This document shows, one piece after another, positions 26,557 through 37,417 of a stretch of DNA of 64,000 nucleotides (position 1 is the stretch's first letter; every line of letters starts with the position of its first letter). Source of the stretch: Caballeronia telluris. GTDB taxonomy: Bacteria > Pseudomonadota > Gammaproteobacteria > Burkholderiales > Burkholderiaceae. The position numbers and the translations under genes were made by a program. Below the pieces are notes generated by a model. The model worked only from the letters and a program-made list of their open reading frames with translations, was not told the DNA's origin and made no database searches. The stretch is taken from positions 124,001 through 188,000 of the forward strand of contig NZ_FCNZ02000008.1 in NCBI RefSeq assembly GCF_001544495.1, written 5' to 3'.

Positions 26557-29500
26557 TTAGTTTAGGCGAGCATGCAGACCTTGTAAATCATAGACTTCCA
26601 GGTCCTTCAGATAGCGCAGACCTTCGACCGCCGCCCGCGCACCCGACATCGTCGTGTAGTACGTGACCTTGTTCGCCTGCGCGCTCATGCGAATCGAGCG
26701 CGAATCGGCAATCGCGGCGCGCGTTTCGTCGACCGTCGTGAAGACCAGCGCGATCTCGCCGTTCTTGATCATGTCGACGATGTGCGGACGACCGTCCTTC
26801 ACCTTGTTCACGACCTTCACCGGCACGCCGGCCGCCTCGATCGACGCGGCCGTGCCCTTGGTCGCGACGATCTTGTAGCCCAGTTCGTGCAGCATGGTCG
26901 CGACTTCCACGGCCTTCGGCTTGTCGGCGTCCATCACGGTTACAAGCACCGTGCCGGATTCCGGCAGACGCGAACCCGCCGCCAGTTGCGACTTGAAAAG
27001 CGCCTCGCCGAAGGTGCGGCCTACGCCCATTACTTCGCCGGTCGAGCGCATTTCGGGCCCGAGCACCGGATCGACCGCCGGGAACTTCACGAACGGGAAC
27101 ACGGCTTCCTTGACGCTGAAGTACGGCGGAATCACTTCCTTCGTGACGCCCTGCTCCGCGAGTGTCTGGCCGACCATCGCGCGCGCCGCGATCTTCGCGA
27201 GCGGCAGGCCCGTCGCCTTCGACACATACGGCACCGTGCGCGACGCGCGCGGATTCACTTCCAGCACGTAGATCACGTCCTTCTTCGAGCCGTCTTCCTG
27301 AGGAACCTGCTGGATCGCGAACTGCACGTTCATCAGGCCGATCACGTTCAGCGCCTTCGCCATCGCGCCGGTCTGGCGCTTCAGTTCGTCGACGGTTTCC
27401 TGCGCAAGCGAATACGGCGGCAGCGAGCACGCCGAGTCGCCCGAGTGCACGCCCGCCTGTTCGATGTGCTCCATCACGCCGCCGATGAACACGGCTTCGC
27501 CATCGGAGATGCAGTCGACGTCGCATTCGATCGCGTCGTTCAGGAAGCGGTCGAGCAGCACCGGCGAATCGTGCGACACCTTCACGGCCTCACGCATGTA
27601 GCGTTCGAGGTCACGCGGCTCGTGGACGATTTCCATCGCGCGCCCGCCCAGCACGTACGACGGACGCACGACGAGCGGATAGCCGATTTCCTCGGCGAGC
27701 TTGAGCGCTTCGTCTTCGGCGCGCGCGGTGCGGTTTGGCGGCTGGCGCAGGTTCAGGTCATGCAAGAGCTTCTGGAAGCGCTCGCGGTCTTCGGCGGCGT
27801 CGATCATGTCCGGCGACGTCCCGACGATCGGCACGCCGTTCGCTTCCAGATCGAGCGCGAGCTTGAGCGGCGTCTGGCCGCCGTACTGCACGATCACGCC
27901 GACGGGCTTTTCCAGATCGACGATTTCGAGGACGTCTTCAAGTGTCAGCGATTCGAAGTAGAGACGGTCGGACGTGTCGTAGTCGGTGGACACCGTTTCC
28001 GGGTTGCAGTTGACCATGATCGTTTCATAGCCGTCCTCGCGCATCGCGAGCGCGGCGTGCACGCAGCAATAGTCGAACTCGATGCCCTGCCCGATCCGGT
28101 TCGGGCCGCCGCCCAGCACCATGATCTTCTTCTTGTCCGTCGGGTTCGCTTCGCACTCGTCCTCGTAGGTCGAGTACATGTAGGCGGTCTTGGTCGCGAA
28201 TTCGGCCGCGCACGTGTCGACGCGCTTGTACACCGGACGCACTTTCAGTTCATGACGACGGCGGCGCACCGCGGTCTGGTCCGAGCCGGTGAGCTTCGCA
28301 AGACGCCGGTCCGAGAAACCGCTCTGCTTCAGATACAGCAGTTCTTCGCGCGTGAGGCTCTCGATCGTGCGGCCTTGCAGCGCCTTTTCCTTGAGAATGA
28401 TCTGTTCGATCTGCGCGAGGAACCACGGATCGATCGCGGTTTCTTCGAAGATTTCCTGCGGGCTCAAGCCAAGACGGAACGCGTCGCCGAGGAACCAGAT
28501 GCGGTCCGGGCCCGGCTCGCCGATTTCGCGAATCGCTTCGTCGCGGCTCGTGGTCTTTTCGTCGAGACCGTCGACGCCGACTTCCAGCCCGCGCAGCGCC
28601 TTCTGGAACGACTCCTGGAACGTGCGGCCGATCGCCATCACTTCGCCGACCGACTTCATCTGCGTGGTCAGGCGCGAATCGGCTTCGCGGAACTTCTCGA
28701 ACGCGAAACGCGGAATCTTCGTGACGACGTAGTCGATGGTCGGCTCGAACGACGCCGGCGTCTGGCCGCCGGTGATTTCGTTCTTCAGCTCGTCGAGCGT
28801 GTAGCCCACGGCCAGCTTCGCCGCGACCTTCGCGATCGGGAAGCCGGTGGCCTTCGACGCCAGCGCCGACGAACGCGATACTCGCGGATTCATTTCGATC
28901 ACGACCATGCGGCCGTCTTTCGGGTTGATCGCGAACTGCACGTTCGAGCCGCCCGTGTCGACGCCGATCTCGCGCAGCACCGCGAGCGACGCGTTGCGCA
29001 GGATCTGGTATTCCTTGTCGGTGAGCGTCTGCGCCGGGGCGACGGTGATCGAGTCGCCGGTATGCACGCCCATCGGGTCGAGGTTTTCGATCGAGCAGAC
29101 GATGATGCAGTTGTCCTTCGTGTCGCGCACCACTTCCATCTCGTACTCTTTCCAGCCGAGCAGCGACTCTTCGATCAGCAGTTCGCGCGTGGGCGACAAA
29201 TCCAGCCCGCGACGACAGATTTCCTCGAACTCTTCCTTGTTGTACGCAATGCCGCCGCCCGAGCCGCCCAACGTGAACGACGGGCGGATCACGGTCGGAT
29301 AACCGCCGCTGCCGGTTACGGCCGCGATGTCGGCCTGCACTTGCAGCGCTTCTTCCATCGAATGCGCGATGCCCGACTTGGCCGAACCGAGGCCAATCTT
29401 CGTCATCGCGTCCTTGAACTTCTGGCGGTCTTCGGCCTTGTCGATTGCTTCCGGCGACGCGCCGATCAGCTCGACCTTGTACTTCTCCAGCACGCCGTGA

Positions 29501-29811
29501 TGGAAAAGATCGAGTGCGCAATTAAGCGCGGTCTGGCCGCCCATCGTCGGCAGGATCGCGTCGGGGCGCTCCTTCGCGATGATGCGCTCGACCACTTCCC
29601 ACGAAATCGGCTCGATGTAGGTCACATCGGCGGTGTTCGGGTCGGTCATGATCGTCGCGGGATTGCTGTTGACGAGAATGACCTTGTAGCCTTCCTCACG
29701 CAGCGCCTTGCACGCCTGCGCGCCCGAATAGTCGAACTCGCACGCCTGGCCGATGATGATCGGTCCCGCGCCGATGATGAGGATGCTCTTGATGTCTGTC
29801 CGCTTCGGCAT
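26557..29811 (-). CDS. carB: Carbamoyl-phosphate synthase large subunit CarB
   Basis: Makes carbamoyl phosphate from bicarbonate, ammonia and two ATP, for arginine and pyrimidine synthesis. The 1084-residue length is full. It has the duplicated ATP-grasp synthetase halves: the first opens with [21 protein letters not shown], the second with [38 protein letters not shown] lies in the second half. The C-terminal MGS-like allosteric domain ([18 protein letters not shown] onward) binds UMP and ornithine. It starts 39 bases after carA. Confidence 0.98.
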   Translation of the reverse strand: MPKRTDIKSILIIGAGPIIIGQACEFDYSGAQACKALREEGYKVILVNSNPATIMTDPNTADVTYIEPISWEVVERIIAKERPDAILPTMGGQTALNCALDLFHHGVLEKYKVELIGASPEAIDKAEDRQKFKDAMTKIGLGSAKSGIAHSMEEALQVQADIAAVTGSGGYPTVIRPSFTLGGSGGGIAYNKEEFEEICRRGLDLSPTRELLIEESLLGWKEYEMEVVRDTKDNCIIVCSIENLDPMGVHTGDSITVAPAQTLTDKEYQILRNASLAVLREIGVDTGGSNVQFAINPKDGRMVVIEMNPRVSRSSALASKATGFPIAKVAAKLAVGYTLDELKNEITGGQTPASFEPTIDYVVTKIPRFAFEKFREADSRLTTQMKSVGEVMAIGRTFQESFQKALRGLEVGVDGLDEKTTSRDEAIREIGEPGPDRIWFLGDAFRLGLSPQEIFEETAIDPWFLAQIEQIILKEKALQGRTIESLTREELLYLKQSGFSDRRLAKLTGSDQTAVRRRRHELKVRPVYKRVDTCAAEFATKTAYMYSTYEDECEANPTDKKKIMVLGGGPNRIGQGIEFDYCCVHAALAMREDGYETIMVNCNPETVSTDYDTSDRLYFESLTLEDVLEIVDLEKPVGVIVQYGGQTPLKLALDLEANGVPIVGTSPDMIDAAEDRERFQKLLHDLNLRQPPNRTARAEDEALKLAEEIGYPLVVRPSYVLGGRAMEIVHEPRDLERYMREAVKVSHDSPVLLDRFLNDAIECDVDCISDGEAVFIGGVMEHIEQAGVHSGDSACSLPPYSLAQETVDELKRQTGAMAKALNVIGLMNVQFAIQQVPQEDGSKKDVIYVLEVNPRASRTVPYVSKATGLPLAKIAARAMVGQTLAEQGVTKEVIPPYFSVKEAVFPFVKFPAVDPVLGPEMRSTGEVMGVGRTFGEALFKSQLAAGSRLPESGTVLVTVMDADKPKAVEVATMLHELGYKIVATKGTAASIEAAGVPVKVVNKVKDGRPHIVDMIKNGEIALVFTTVDETRAAIADSRSIRMSAQANKVTYYTTMSGARAAVEGLRYLKDLEVYDLQGLHARLN

Positions 29812-29850
29812 AACTGCTCTCGGTAATGGGGTGCTGTGTTCTGTGCTTGC

Positions 29851-30990
29851 TTACGCTGCGACTTTCGACGCTTCCATCAGCTTGACGAAGCGGTCGAACA
29901 GATACGCGATGTCGTTCGGCCCCGGCGACGCTTCCGGATGGCCCTGGAAGCAGAACGCGGGTTTGTCGGTGAGCGCGAAGCCTTGCAGCGTGCCGTCGAA
30001 GAGCGAGACGTGCGTGACCTTCGCGTTCGCGGGCAGCGTGGCGGCATCGACGGCGAAACCGTGGTTCTGCGACGTGATGACGACGCGACCGTCTTCGAGA
30101 TCCTTCACCGGATGGTTCGCGCCGTGGTGGCCGGTCTTCATCTTCATGGTCTTCGCGCCGAGCGCGAGGCCCATGATCTGATGGCCGAGGCAAATGCCGA
30201 AGGTCGGAATGCCGCGCGCGATGAATTCGCGCGTCGCGGCGATCGCGTAATCGCACGGTTCAGGATCGCCCGGGCCGTTCGACAGGAAGATGCCGTCCGG
30301 GTTGAGCGCGAGTGCATCGGCGGCGGTGGCTTGCGCGGGCAGCACCGTGACCTGGCAGCCGCGCTCGGCGAGCATGCGCAGGATGTTGTACTTCACGCCG
30401 TAGTCGAACGCGACGACGCGATGCTTCGGCGCTTCCAGCTTGCCGTAGCCTTCGCCGAGACGCCATTCGGTCTGCGACCAGTCGTAGGTTTCCTTCGTCG
30501 ACACGACTTTCGCGAGGTCCATGCCCGCGAGGCCCGGAAACGAGCGCGCGAGTTCGAGCGCCTTCGCTTCGTCGGTGCCGGCGAGGATGCAGCCGTTTTG
30601 CGCGCCCTTGTCGCGCAGGATGCGGGTTAGCTTGCGCGTGTCGATGCCCGCGATCGCGACGACGCCTTGCGCCTTCAGGTAATCGGAGAGCGACTGTTCG
30701 GAGCGGAAGTTGGACGCGAGCACCGGCAGGTCGCGAATGATCAGGCCGGCGGCATGGACTTTGGTGGCTTCGACATCCTCGGCATTCACGCCGACGTTGC
30801 CGATATGCGGATAGGTCAGCGTAACGATCTGGCGGGCGTAGGACGGATCGGTGAGGATCTCCTGATAGCCGGTGATCGCGGTGTTGAACACCACTTCGCC
30901 GATCGTCGACCCGGAGGCGCCGATCGAATGACCACGAAAGACCGTGCCGTCGGCGAGTGCGAGAATTGCTGGGGAAAATGACGGCAACAC
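29851..30990 (-). CDS. carA: Carbamoyl-phosphate synthase small subunit CarA
   Basis: The glutamine amidotransferase subunit that feeds ammonia to CarB. I use the GTG at 30990, which has AAGGAG six bases upstream and gives [19 protein letters not shown]; the frame stays open for another 62 codons but that part is low-complexity and lacks a start signal. The class-I triad is seen in [15 protein letters not shown] (nucleophile Cys) and [18 protein letters not shown] (His/Glu), and [12 protein letters not shown] is also conserved. 379 residues; carAB is an operon. Confidence 0.97.
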   Translation of the reverse strand: MLPSFSPAILALADGTVFRGHSIGASGSTIGEVVFNTAITGYQEILTDPSYARQIVTLTYPHIGNVGVNAEDVEATKVHAAGLIIRDLPVLASNFRSEQSLSDYLKAQGVVAIAGIDTRKLTRILRDKGAQNGCILAGTDEAKALELARSFPGLAGMDLAKVVSTKETYDWSQTEWRLGEGYGKLEAPKHRVVAFDYGVKYNILRMLAERGCQVTVLPAQATAADALALNPDGIFLSNGPGDPEPCDYAIAATREFIARGIPTFGICLGHQIMGLALGAKTMKMKTGHHGANHPVKDLEDGRVVITSQNHGFAVDAATLPANAKVTHVSLFDGTLQGFALTDKPAFCFQGHPEASPGPNDIAYLFDRFVKLMEASKVAA

Positions 30991-31260
30991 GGGAGGCTCC
31001 TTGGGGGAACACCCTGTTGCCGACCTGCCTGTCCGCTTGGTCGGGGTCGCGCGCGGCCTGAGGCGCGCGCAGACCCGCATCGCGTGACTTGCAGGCGGGC
31101 GCATGATTCGCGGCGGTGGCTCGTGCGGTCCGGATTCGCACGGGGCGAAACGGTCGGCGCAGGGACTCGGCGACATGCGGCGCGTGCTACAAGGCGCGGC
31201 GGATGAACGGTGTGTGGGAGGTAGGCGCTAGGGTGCGGGTTGATGTGCTCAAACCTTCGA
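30991..31260 (-). other. Long carAB leader
   Basis: About 260 bases between the predicted transcription start and carA. It is very GC-rich and contains several short inverted repeats (for example GCGCGCGGCCTGAGGCGCGC near 31049) but no T-run terminator. It could hold pyrimidine- or arginine-responsive RNA control; nothing in it matches a riboswitch I know. Confidence 0.4.
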
Positions 31261-31290
31261 ATTATAGCCCTGAACCGCCTCTTCCGCCAA
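31261..31290 (-). promoter_or_regulatory. carAB promoter
   Basis: On the minus strand TTGGCG, an 18-base spacer, then the perfect -10 TATAAT (complement at 31261-31266). This is the only strong promoter between the MFS gene and carA. Confidence 0.75.
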
Positions 31291-31371
31291 ATTTTGAGAC
31301 TGCGCGCATGCAAGACGCGTTCCAGAAGCGCCGTTGATGCCCTTTCTCGCCGGATCGGCCCGATTGTGAGA

Positions 31372-32601
31372 TCAGGGGACGGCGCGCGTCTTTTGCAGCA
31401 CGCGGCTCGGCAGGACATACCAGATCGCGCTCGCGATCTGCAGCATGATCAGAATGCCCCAGGCGGTCTGATGAGCGATCGCCGGATAGTGCCCGTCCTC
31501 GATCGGCCATCGCGACAACCCGCTGCCGATGCCTACCTGGAACGCGAAAATCAGCACGAAGATGACGAGCGTGAGCGTCGTGTTGCCGCGCCCGATCATG
31601 TGCGAAGGGAAGTATTCCGCCAGCACCGCATAGCTCAGGATGCCCGTGCCACCGAAGACGCCATACGCGGCGAGCAAGAGCGCGGGCGGCAGCGGCGCGC
31701 GAAACAGCATCAGCACCTGCACGAGCACGTAGAGCGCCATGCCGATGCCGCAAAACGCGTACACCGACACCCCGCGTCGCTCCAGTGTGCGCGCCGCCGC
31801 GCCGAAGCCGATGCAGCCGGCCATCATCGCGAAGCCGAGCACCGAGACGAGCGCGGCCGTGTGTGCAGGCGTGAGGCCCATCACGTCGAGCAGATACGGG
31901 CGAATCCACAGCGACTGCATCGCGTAGAACACGCCCTGCGTCACGACGGAAAACGACGCGATCTTCCAGAACACCGCGCTCTTCAGGATGTGCCAGGTGC
32001 CCTTGAATTGCGTGACGATGTCGGCCTGGTGGTGCGGGTCGCGCTTGTCGGGGGCGAAGAACAGGATCGCCCCGGCGACCAGCACGGTGAAAACGCCGAG
32101 GCCGACGCACACGCTGCGCCAGTCCGCGACCGCGAGGAGCGAGGCGAGCGGCGAGCCGACCACGACGCCGCCCAATCCGCCAACGGCCATCGTCATCCCG
32201 TTGACGAGCGGCAGGCGCGCGACCGGGAAGAATTGCGCGGACGCCTTGAACGCCGCGCTCAGGCACACCGACACGCCCACGCCGATCAACAGCCGCCCCG
32301 CCATCATCGCGGCGAGCCCGTGCGCCATGCCGAAGACCCAGATGCCGAGCGCCGCGAACATCAGCATGCCGGCCGTGACGCGGCGCGGCCCGACATGGTC
32401 GAGCAGCACGCCGACGGGAATCTGCGCGAGCGCGAAGCCGATGAAATAAAGCGACGTCAGGAGGCCGAGATCGGCGGCGGAGAGGCCGAGCTCGTGAGTG
32501 ATGAGCGGCGCGAAGCCCAGATTGACGCCGCGAAACACGTAGGAAACGAAGTAACCGGCGGCGAACAGCCAGAACACACGCAGACGAACGGAGGACGTCA
32601 T
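31372..32601 (-). CDS. MFS transporter
   Basis: A 409-residue, twelve-helix major facilitator protein. YFVSYVFRGVNLGFAPLITHELGLS starts helix 1, and the MFS signature between helices 2 and 3 is seen as GVLLDHVGPRRV. Several helices are Gly/Ala-rich, the long central loop carries DKRDPHHQADIVTQFKG, and the last loop is short. The overall look is that of sugar-phosphate/anion or hexuronate-type MFS permeases, but the substrate cannot be read. It follows mltD after a terminator and is probably transcribed alone. Confidence 0.8.
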   Translation of the reverse strand: MTSSVRLRVFWLFAAGYFVSYVFRGVNLGFAPLITHELGLSAADLGLLTSLYFIGFALAQIPVGVLLDHVGPRRVTAGMLMFAALGIWVFGMAHGLAAMMAGRLLIGVGVSVCLSAAFKASAQFFPVARLPLVNGMTMAVGGLGGVVVGSPLASLLAVADWRSVCVGLGVFTVLVAGAILFFAPDKRDPHHQADIVTQFKGTWHILKSAVFWKIASFSVVTQGVFYAMQSLWIRPYLLDVMGLTPAHTAALVSVLGFAMMAGCIGFGAAARTLERRGVSVYAFCGIGMALYVLVQVLMLFRAPLPPALLLAAYGVFGGTGILSYAVLAEYFPSHMIGRGNTTLTLVIFVLIFAFQVGIGSGLSRWPIEDGHYPAIAHQTAWGILIMLQIASAIWYVLPSRVLQKTRAVP

Positions 32602-32654
32602 TCGATGCAGGCGCTTTTTGTATTTAATGCAGGAGTTTAACTGCGACGCCGAAA

Positions 32655-32682
32655 TGAAAACGCCGTCACCTTGGTGACGGCG
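32655..32682 (-). terminator. Terminator of mltD
   Basis: Stem CGCCGTCACC with its complement (GGTGACGGCG) and a short loop at 32661-32682, followed on the minus strand by TTTTC. It lies 21 bases after the mltD stop. Confidence 0.82.
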
Positions 32683-32703
32683 TGGGATCAGGCATCGCGG
32701 GCG

Positions 32704-34317
32704 TTACTTCTTTTTGCTCTTGGAGGACGCCGGCTTGACCGCTTTCGACTCGCTCTTCGTCTCGCTCTTCGCCGACACCTTCGTGACCTTGCCCGCGGAT
32801 TTCGTCGACCGCGAGGATTTCGACGCTGGCACATGGGTGCCGATCTTCGTCACGCCGCCGCTCGAACGGCTCGACGCCGACACGGTCTCGACACGCACCG
32901 GCCCCGGCTCCGCCGGCACCGCGCGGCCGACCGGCACGTGCAGCACCATGACCTGGCCCGCCATGATCGTCTCGCGACGCGTCCGGTTCCACGCCCGCAC
33001 CTGCGAAACCGACACGTTGTAACGGTCGGCGAAGGTCGCGATCGACTGCTGACGGCGCACGCGGATCACCATCTTGCGCGTGTCGGGCACGTCCGGCTCG
33101 ACGGCGAGCACCGCGCTCTCGGCAACATCGGCGCTGATGTCCTCGTCGTCGTCGTCGTTGCGCGGCACGACGATCGTCGAGCCCGGCTTCAGGCGCATGC
33201 CGGCCGGAATGCGGTTGACCGACATCAGCGTATCCGCGTCGACGCCGATTTTTTCGGCGATCGCCGCCGGCCGCGCGCGCTCGGTGACGGTGTACGTGGT
33301 CCACGACGACAGCGCGCCCGTGTACGACTTCAGGTTGCGCTGGAAGGCGGTGGCGTTGTCGAACGGAAGCAGGATCTGCGGATTCGTCGCGCCGAGAATC
33401 ACCGGCTTCGCAAACGACGGATTCAGCGAGCGGAATTCCTCGACCGGCATGCCGGCGAGTTTGGACGCCATCGTCACGTCGATGTCGCGCGACGTCGTGA
33501 CGGTCACGAAATACGGGTGATTCGGAATGTCAGGCAGCGCGAGGCCGTACATCCGCGGATTCGTGACGATATTCTTGACCGCCTGCAGCTTCGGCACGTA
33601 GTTGCGCGTCTCGTTCGGCATGCGCAGGCTTTCGTAGTCGGTCGGCAGGCCCGCCGCCTCGTTGCGCGCGATCGCGCGCTGCACGTTGCCCTCGCCCCAG
33701 TTGTAGGCGGCGAGCGCGAGATGCCAGTCGCCGAACATGTCGTGCAGGCGCGAGAGGTAATCGAGCGCCGCGCTGGTCGACGCCAGCACGTCGCGCCGCT
33801 CGTCCTGCCACATGTTCTGTTTCAGGTTGTAGTCGCGGCCGGTGCCCGGCACGAACTGCCACATCCCGGCCGCCTTCGCCACCGAGAGCGCCTGCGGATT
33901 GAACGCCGATTCGATGAACGGCAAGAGCGCGAGCTCCGTCGGCATGTGCCGCTGCTCGAGTTCCTCGACGATGTGATACAGATATTTCTGGGAACGTCCC
34001 GTCATCCGTTCGACGTAGTCCGGACGTTGCGCATACCAGCTCACCTGCATGTCGACGAGGTCGCTCTGCAAGTCGGGAATCTGGAAGCCGCGACGAATCC
34101 GGCCCCACAGGTCGGCGTCGCCGCTCGCGAGCGAATCGATCGACGTCTTGTCGACGTTGATCGTTTCCTTGGCGGCTGCGGTTCGGCGGATCGTGTCGGC
34201 TACGGCTTGCTGTTTGGAAGCGGAGGGAAGTGAGGCAAGGGAATTGGGCGCTGTCGGTCCTTGGCTGGCACAGGCGGCCAGTGTCAGGACGAATAGCGCG
34301 CTAAGAATCTGTCGCAT
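32704..34317 (-). CDS. mltD: Membrane-bound lytic transglycosylase MltD
   Basis: An outer-membrane murein hydrolase. The ATG at 34317 gives a lipoprotein signal ending in LAAC. The SLT domain (about residues 90-260) has the catalytic Glu in ALLPFIESAFNPQALS and the GMWQFVPGTGRDYNL and LALAAYNWGEGNV motifs. At least two LysM domains follow (TYTVTERARPAAIAEKIG; VIRVRRQQSIATFADRY). The end is a Ser/Lys-rich tail of about 55 residues that may bind anionic envelope polymers. 537 residues, longer than E. coli MltD (452) chiefly because of that tail. Confidence 0.93.
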   Translation of the reverse strand: MRQILSALFVLTLAACASQGPTAPNSLASLPSASKQQAVADTIRRTAAAKETINVDKTSIDSLASGDADLWGRIRRGFQIPDLQSDLVDMQVSWYAQRPDYVERMTGRSQKYLYHIVEELEQRHMPTELALLPFIESAFNPQALSVAKAAGMWQFVPGTGRDYNLKQNMWQDERRDVLASTSAALDYLSRLHDMFGDWHLALAAYNWGEGNVQRAIARNEAAGLPTDYESLRMPNETRNYVPKLQAVKNIVTNPRMYGLALPDIPNHPYFVTVTTSRDIDVTMASKLAGMPVEEFRSLNPSFAKPVILGATNPQILLPFDNATAFQRNLKSYTGALSSWTTYTVTERARPAAIAEKIGVDADTLMSVNRIPAGMRLKPGSTIVVPRNDDDDEDISADVAESAVLAVEPDVPDTRKMVIRVRRQQSIATFADRYNVSVSQVRAWNRTRRETIMAGQVMVLHVPVGRAVPAEPGPVRVETVSASSRSSGGVTKIGTHVPASKSSRSTKSAGKVTKVSAKSETKSESKAVKPASSKSKKK

Positions 34318-34475
34318 GAACGTCTCGGATTCCAAAAAATATGCTTGGAAATTTGGAGCCGATGGTACGGAAGCGCACTGCGAACGTCAATATAAAAGAC
34401 AGAAATGCGAACAAAATCCGTGATCTGGCGACGTTTTCCACGTTTCGGATGAAGTTCGCCCCAACTTCCTGCGGG

Positions 34476-35279
34476 TTAACGGAACTTATCCTTCCAACCG
34501 CGCATCAGCCGAAATGCTTCGAGCCGGTCCGACACCGCATGCTGATAATGCGCGGCGAGCGTCGCCTGGACGTTCGCATCGTCGACGCGCAGGAACGGAT
34601 TCACCGATCGCTCGTGGCCGATCGTGGTGGGCAGCGTCGGTTTACCGGACGCGCGCAGCGCCTCTGCGTCCTCCTGCCAGCGCGCGAGCGCGTCGTTCGC
34701 GGGATCGCACGCGAGCGCGAAGCGGATGTTCGACAGCGTGTACTCGTGCGCGCAATGCACCTGCGTGGTCTCGGGCAGCGCCGCGAGCGAATCGAGCGAC
34801 GCGAGCATCTGCTGCGGCGTGCCTTCGAAGAGACGCCCGCAGCCGCTCGCGAACAGCGTGTCGCCGCAAAAGAGATGCGGCGTGCCGTGCGGGTCCGCCT
34901 TCTGGAAGTATGCGATGTGGCCGGCGGTGTGCCCGGGAACGTCGATCACCGAGACGTCCAGCGCCGGATTCGGGATGCGCACCGTGTCGCCCTCTTTCAG
35001 GCGAGCCGTAAGATGCTCGATGCGCTCGCCGGCCGGGCCGTAGACGGGAATCGCGCCCTCGTCCGAACGACTGGCGAGCAGGTCGCCGACGCCGCCGACG
35101 TGGTCGTGATGATGGTGCGTGAGTAAAATAGCGGTCAGCTTCCAGCCGCGCTTCGCGAGATACGCTTCGACGGGCGCGGCATCGCCGGGATCGACCACGA
35201 CGGCGTCGGTGCCGTCGGACACGAGCCAGATGTAGTTGTCTTCGAACGCCGGCACCGGCACGTATTCAAGCGTTTTCAT
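34476..35279 (-). CDS. gloB: Hydroxyacylglutathione hydrolase (glyoxalase II) GloB
   Basis: A metallo-beta-lactamase-fold enzyme that cleaves S-lactoylglutathione, the last step of methylglyoxal detoxification. The binuclear metal site is ILLTHHHHDHVGG at residues 51-63; DVPGHTAGHIAYF, LFCGDTLFASGCGRLFEG and VHCAHEYTLSN supply the other ligands. The ATG at 35279 gives MKTLEYVPVPAFEDNYIW, the standard opening, with 267 residues. It is divergent from a methyltransferase gene only 29 bases away, and its TATAAT -10 lies inside that gene. Confidence 0.96.
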   Translation of the reverse strand: MKTLEYVPVPAFEDNYIWLVSDGTDAVVVDPGDAAPVEAYLAKRGWKLTAILLTHHHHDHVGGVGDLLASRSDEGAIPVYGPAGERIEHLTARLKEGDTVRIPNPALDVSVIDVPGHTAGHIAYFQKADPHGTPHLFCGDTLFASGCGRLFEGTPQQMLASLDSLAALPETTQVHCAHEYTLSNIRFALACDPANDALARWQEDAEALRASGKPTLPTTIGHERSVNPFLRVDDANVQATLAAHYQHAVSDRLEAFRLMRGWKDKFR

Positions 35280-35308
35280 AAGCGAGTTCAAGAAGGCGGC
35301 AACCCCGA

Positions 35309-36145
35309 ATGTCTGACCGATCGATTATAGACTGGCCCGCCTGGACCGGCTCCGCGCCCGGACGCTATGTCCTCGACTGGGAGCAGGAACAGCTCGATCG
35401 CGTGGTGTCCGACATTTTCGGCTACCACGCGCTGCAGCTCGGCATGCCTCAGCTCGACGCCCTGCGCGAAAACCGCATGACCGGTCGCGCGCTCGTGCTG
35501 GATGCCGCGAGCGGCGCCAGCGCGCCTTTCAGTTGTCCGGCGGCGGATCCGCGGCCGGGCGTCGCGTCGCTGCCGTCGGCGAATCGCGGCCTGCACGCGC
35601 CCGAGGGACGCAGCACGGTCTGGTGCGATCTGCTCGATTTGCCGTTCGAGGCTCAGAGCATCGATCTGCTCGTGCTGCCGCACACGCTCGAATTCACGAG
35701 CGATCCGCACCGGCTCCTGCGCGAGGCCGAGCGCGTGCTGATGCCGGAAGGCCAGTTGATCATCCTCGGCTTCAATTCGCTGAGTCTCTGGGGCGCGCGG
35801 CAGTCGCTCGGCAAGGTCGCCGGGCGGCCGTTCGTGCCGGACGCGCACGACATGATCGCGTTCACGCGCATCAAGGACTGGATCAAGCTGCTCGGATTCG
35901 ACCTTGAACGCGGACGCTTCGGCTGCTATCGTCCGCCGCTCGTCGCCGAAAAATGGCTGCAGCGCTATCAGTTCATGGAAGCGGCTGGCGACCGCTGGTG
36001 GCCGATCTTCGGCGCCGCCTACATGATCACGGCGATCAAGCGCATGCGCGGCATGCGCCTGATCGGCCCGCGCAAGCTGAAAAAGCCCGCGCTCGCGCCG
36101 GGACTCGCCCCGGTCGCGACCCCGCACACCCGCAACGAGCATTGA
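35309..36145 (+). CDS. SAM-dependent methyltransferase, class I
   Basis: A 278-residue methyltransferase of the type often found between gloB and rnhA in proteobacteria. The middle holds [21 protein letters not shown] (post-II region), then [29 protein letters not shown], a typical Methyltransf_11 stretch, but the classic motif I glycines are poorly kept near residues 60-75 ([13 protein letters not shown]). Target unknown. It overlaps rnhA by one base (TGATG), so methyltransferase, rnhA and dnaQ look like one operon. Confidence 0.82.
   Translation: MSDRSIIDWPAWTGSAPGRYVLDWEQEQLDRVVSDIFGYHALQLGMPQLDALRENRMTGRALVLDAASGASAPFSCPAADPRPGVASLPSANRGLHAPEGRSTVWCDLLDLPFEAQSIDLLVLPHTLEFTSDPHRLLREAERVLMPEGQLIILGFNSLSLWGARQSLGKVAGRPFVPDAHDMIAFTRIKDWIKLLGFDLERGRFGCYRPPLVAEKWLQRYQFMEAAGDRWWPIFGAAYMITAIKRMRGMRLIGPRKLKKPALAPGLAPVATPHTRNEH
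35324..35329 (-). promoter_or_regulatory. -10 box of gloB inside the neighbouring ORF
   Basis: A perfect TATAAT on the minus strand, 45 bases upstream of the gloB start codon and within codons 6-7 of the divergent methyltransferase gene. The -35 at 17 bases (GAGCCG) is weak. Confidence 0.5.
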
Positions 36146-36600
36146 TGACTTCAGACTCCGCACAAAAAGTAATCGACATCTATACCGACGGCGCCTGCAA
36201 GGGCAATCCCGGCCCGGGCGGCTGGGGCGCCCTCTTGCGCTTCGGTTCGCAGGAAAAGGAACTGTTCGGCGGCGAAGCCACGACCACCAACAACCGCATG
36301 GAACTGATGGCCGTGATCGCGGCGCTCGAAGCGCTCAAGCGGCCGTGCCACGCCGTGATCCACACCGATTCGCAATATGTCCAGAAAGGCATCAGCGAAT
36401 GGATCCACGGCTGGAAAAAGAAGAACTGGATGACGGCCGCGAAAACGCCCGTCAAGAACGCTGACCTCTGGAAGCGGCTCGACGCGCTCGTCGTGCAGCA
36501 TCAGATCGAATGGCGCTGGGTGAAGGGCCATTCCGGCCATCCCGAAAACGAACGCGCCGATGCGCTCGCGAACCGCGGCGTGACCTCGCTCGCAGACTAA
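36145..36600 (+). CDS. rnhA: Ribonuclease HI
   Basis: Cuts RNA in RNA-DNA hybrids (R-loops, Okazaki primers). The DEDD residues are seen in [43 protein letters not shown] and [12 protein letters not shown]. The handle region [22 protein letters not shown] is present, so it is the E. coli RNase HI type. The 151-residue length fits. Its start overlaps the upstream methyltransferase stop and dnaQ starts 13 bases later, the usual rnhA-dnaQ pairing. Confidence 0.97.
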   Translation: MTSDSAQKVIDIYTDGACKGNPGPGGWGALLRFGSQEKELFGGEATTTNNRMELMAVIAALEALKRPCHAVIHTDSQYVQKGISEWIHGWKKKNWMTAAKTPVKNADLWKRLDALVVQHQIEWRWVKGHSGHPENERADALANRGVTSLAD

Positions 36601-36613
36601 CCCTCGACAATCC

Positions 36614-37351
36614 ATGCGCCAACTCGTACTCGATACCGAAACCACCGGCCTCAATGCCCGCACGGGCGACCGCATCATCGAAATCGGCTGCGTCGAGCTG
36701 ATCAACCGGCGACTCACCGGCAACAACCTGCACTTCTACGTCAATCCGGAGCGCGACAGCGATCCGGGCGCACTCGCCGTGCACGGCCTCACGACCGAGT
36801 TCCTCCGCGACAAGCCGAAATTCGCCGAAGTCGCCGCGCAATTGCGCGATTTCATCGCGGACGCCGAGCTGATCATCCACAACGCGCCGTTCGACATCGG
36901 CTTTCTGGACGTCGAATTCGGCCTGCTCGGACTGCCGCGCGTGACCGAATGCTGCGGCGGCGTGATCGACACGCTCGTGCAGGCGAAGCAGATGTTCCCC
37001 GGCAAGCGCAATTCGCTCGACGCGCTGTGCGACCGGTTCGGCATCAGCAACGCGCACCGCACGCTGCACGGCGCGCTGCTCGATTCGGAACTGCTCGCGG
37101 AGGTCTATCTCGCGATGACGCGCGGCCAGGAAAGCCTCGTCATCGACATGCTGGGCGACGTGCCGGCGGCGGGCACGTCGCTTAACCCGCGCATCGCGCT
37201 CGACGATCTCGATCTGGTCGTGATCGCCGCGAGCAGCCAGGAAGCGAGCGCGCACGAGTCCGTGCTTGACGGTCTCGACAAGGCCGTCAAGGGCACGAGC
37301 GTCTGGCGCGCGCAACCGGACGTGGTGGAAAATGTCGAGGCAGCCGCATAA
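36614..37351 (+). CDS. dnaQ: DNA polymerase III epsilon subunit DnaQ
   Basis: The 3'-5' proofreading exonuclease of the replicative polymerase. ExoI is LVLDTETTGLN (Asp7, Glu9), ExoII is LIIHNAPFDIGFLD, and ExoIII with the HxAxxD pattern is RTLHGALLDSELLAEVY. A C-terminal tail of about 60 residues should bind the alpha subunit. The 245 residues match the family. It is last in the methyltransferase-rnhA-dnaQ unit, and a separate tRNA-Val promoter follows. Confidence 0.97.
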   Translation: MRQLVLDTETTGLNARTGDRIIEIGCVELINRRLTGNNLHFYVNPERDSDPGALAVHGLTTEFLRDKPKFAEVAAQLRDFIADAELIIHNAPFDIGFLDVEFGLLGLPRVTECCGGVIDTLVQAKQMFPGKRNSLDALCDRFGISNAHRTLHGALLDSELLAEVYLAMTRGQESLVIDMLGDVPAAGTSLNPRIALDDLDLVVIAASSQEASAHESVLDGLDKAVKGTSVWRAQPDVVENVEAAA

Positions 37352-37377
37352 ATTCGCGCATTGCTTTAAAGAATCAC

Positions 37378-37406
37378 TTTACGAACGCGAATATCCCTGA
37401 CATAAT
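37378..37406 (+). promoter_or_regulatory. Promoter of tRNA-Val
   Basis: TTTACG, 17 bases, CATAAT; the -10 ends 11 bases ahead of the tRNA. Confidence 0.7.
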
Positions 37407-37417
37407 TTCGCTTCTTC

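Noticed and set aside
26782..29826. A 1014-codon plus-strand frame opposite carB.
   Set aside because: It is the antisense image of carB; composition is His/Arg-heavy with no domain or start signal.
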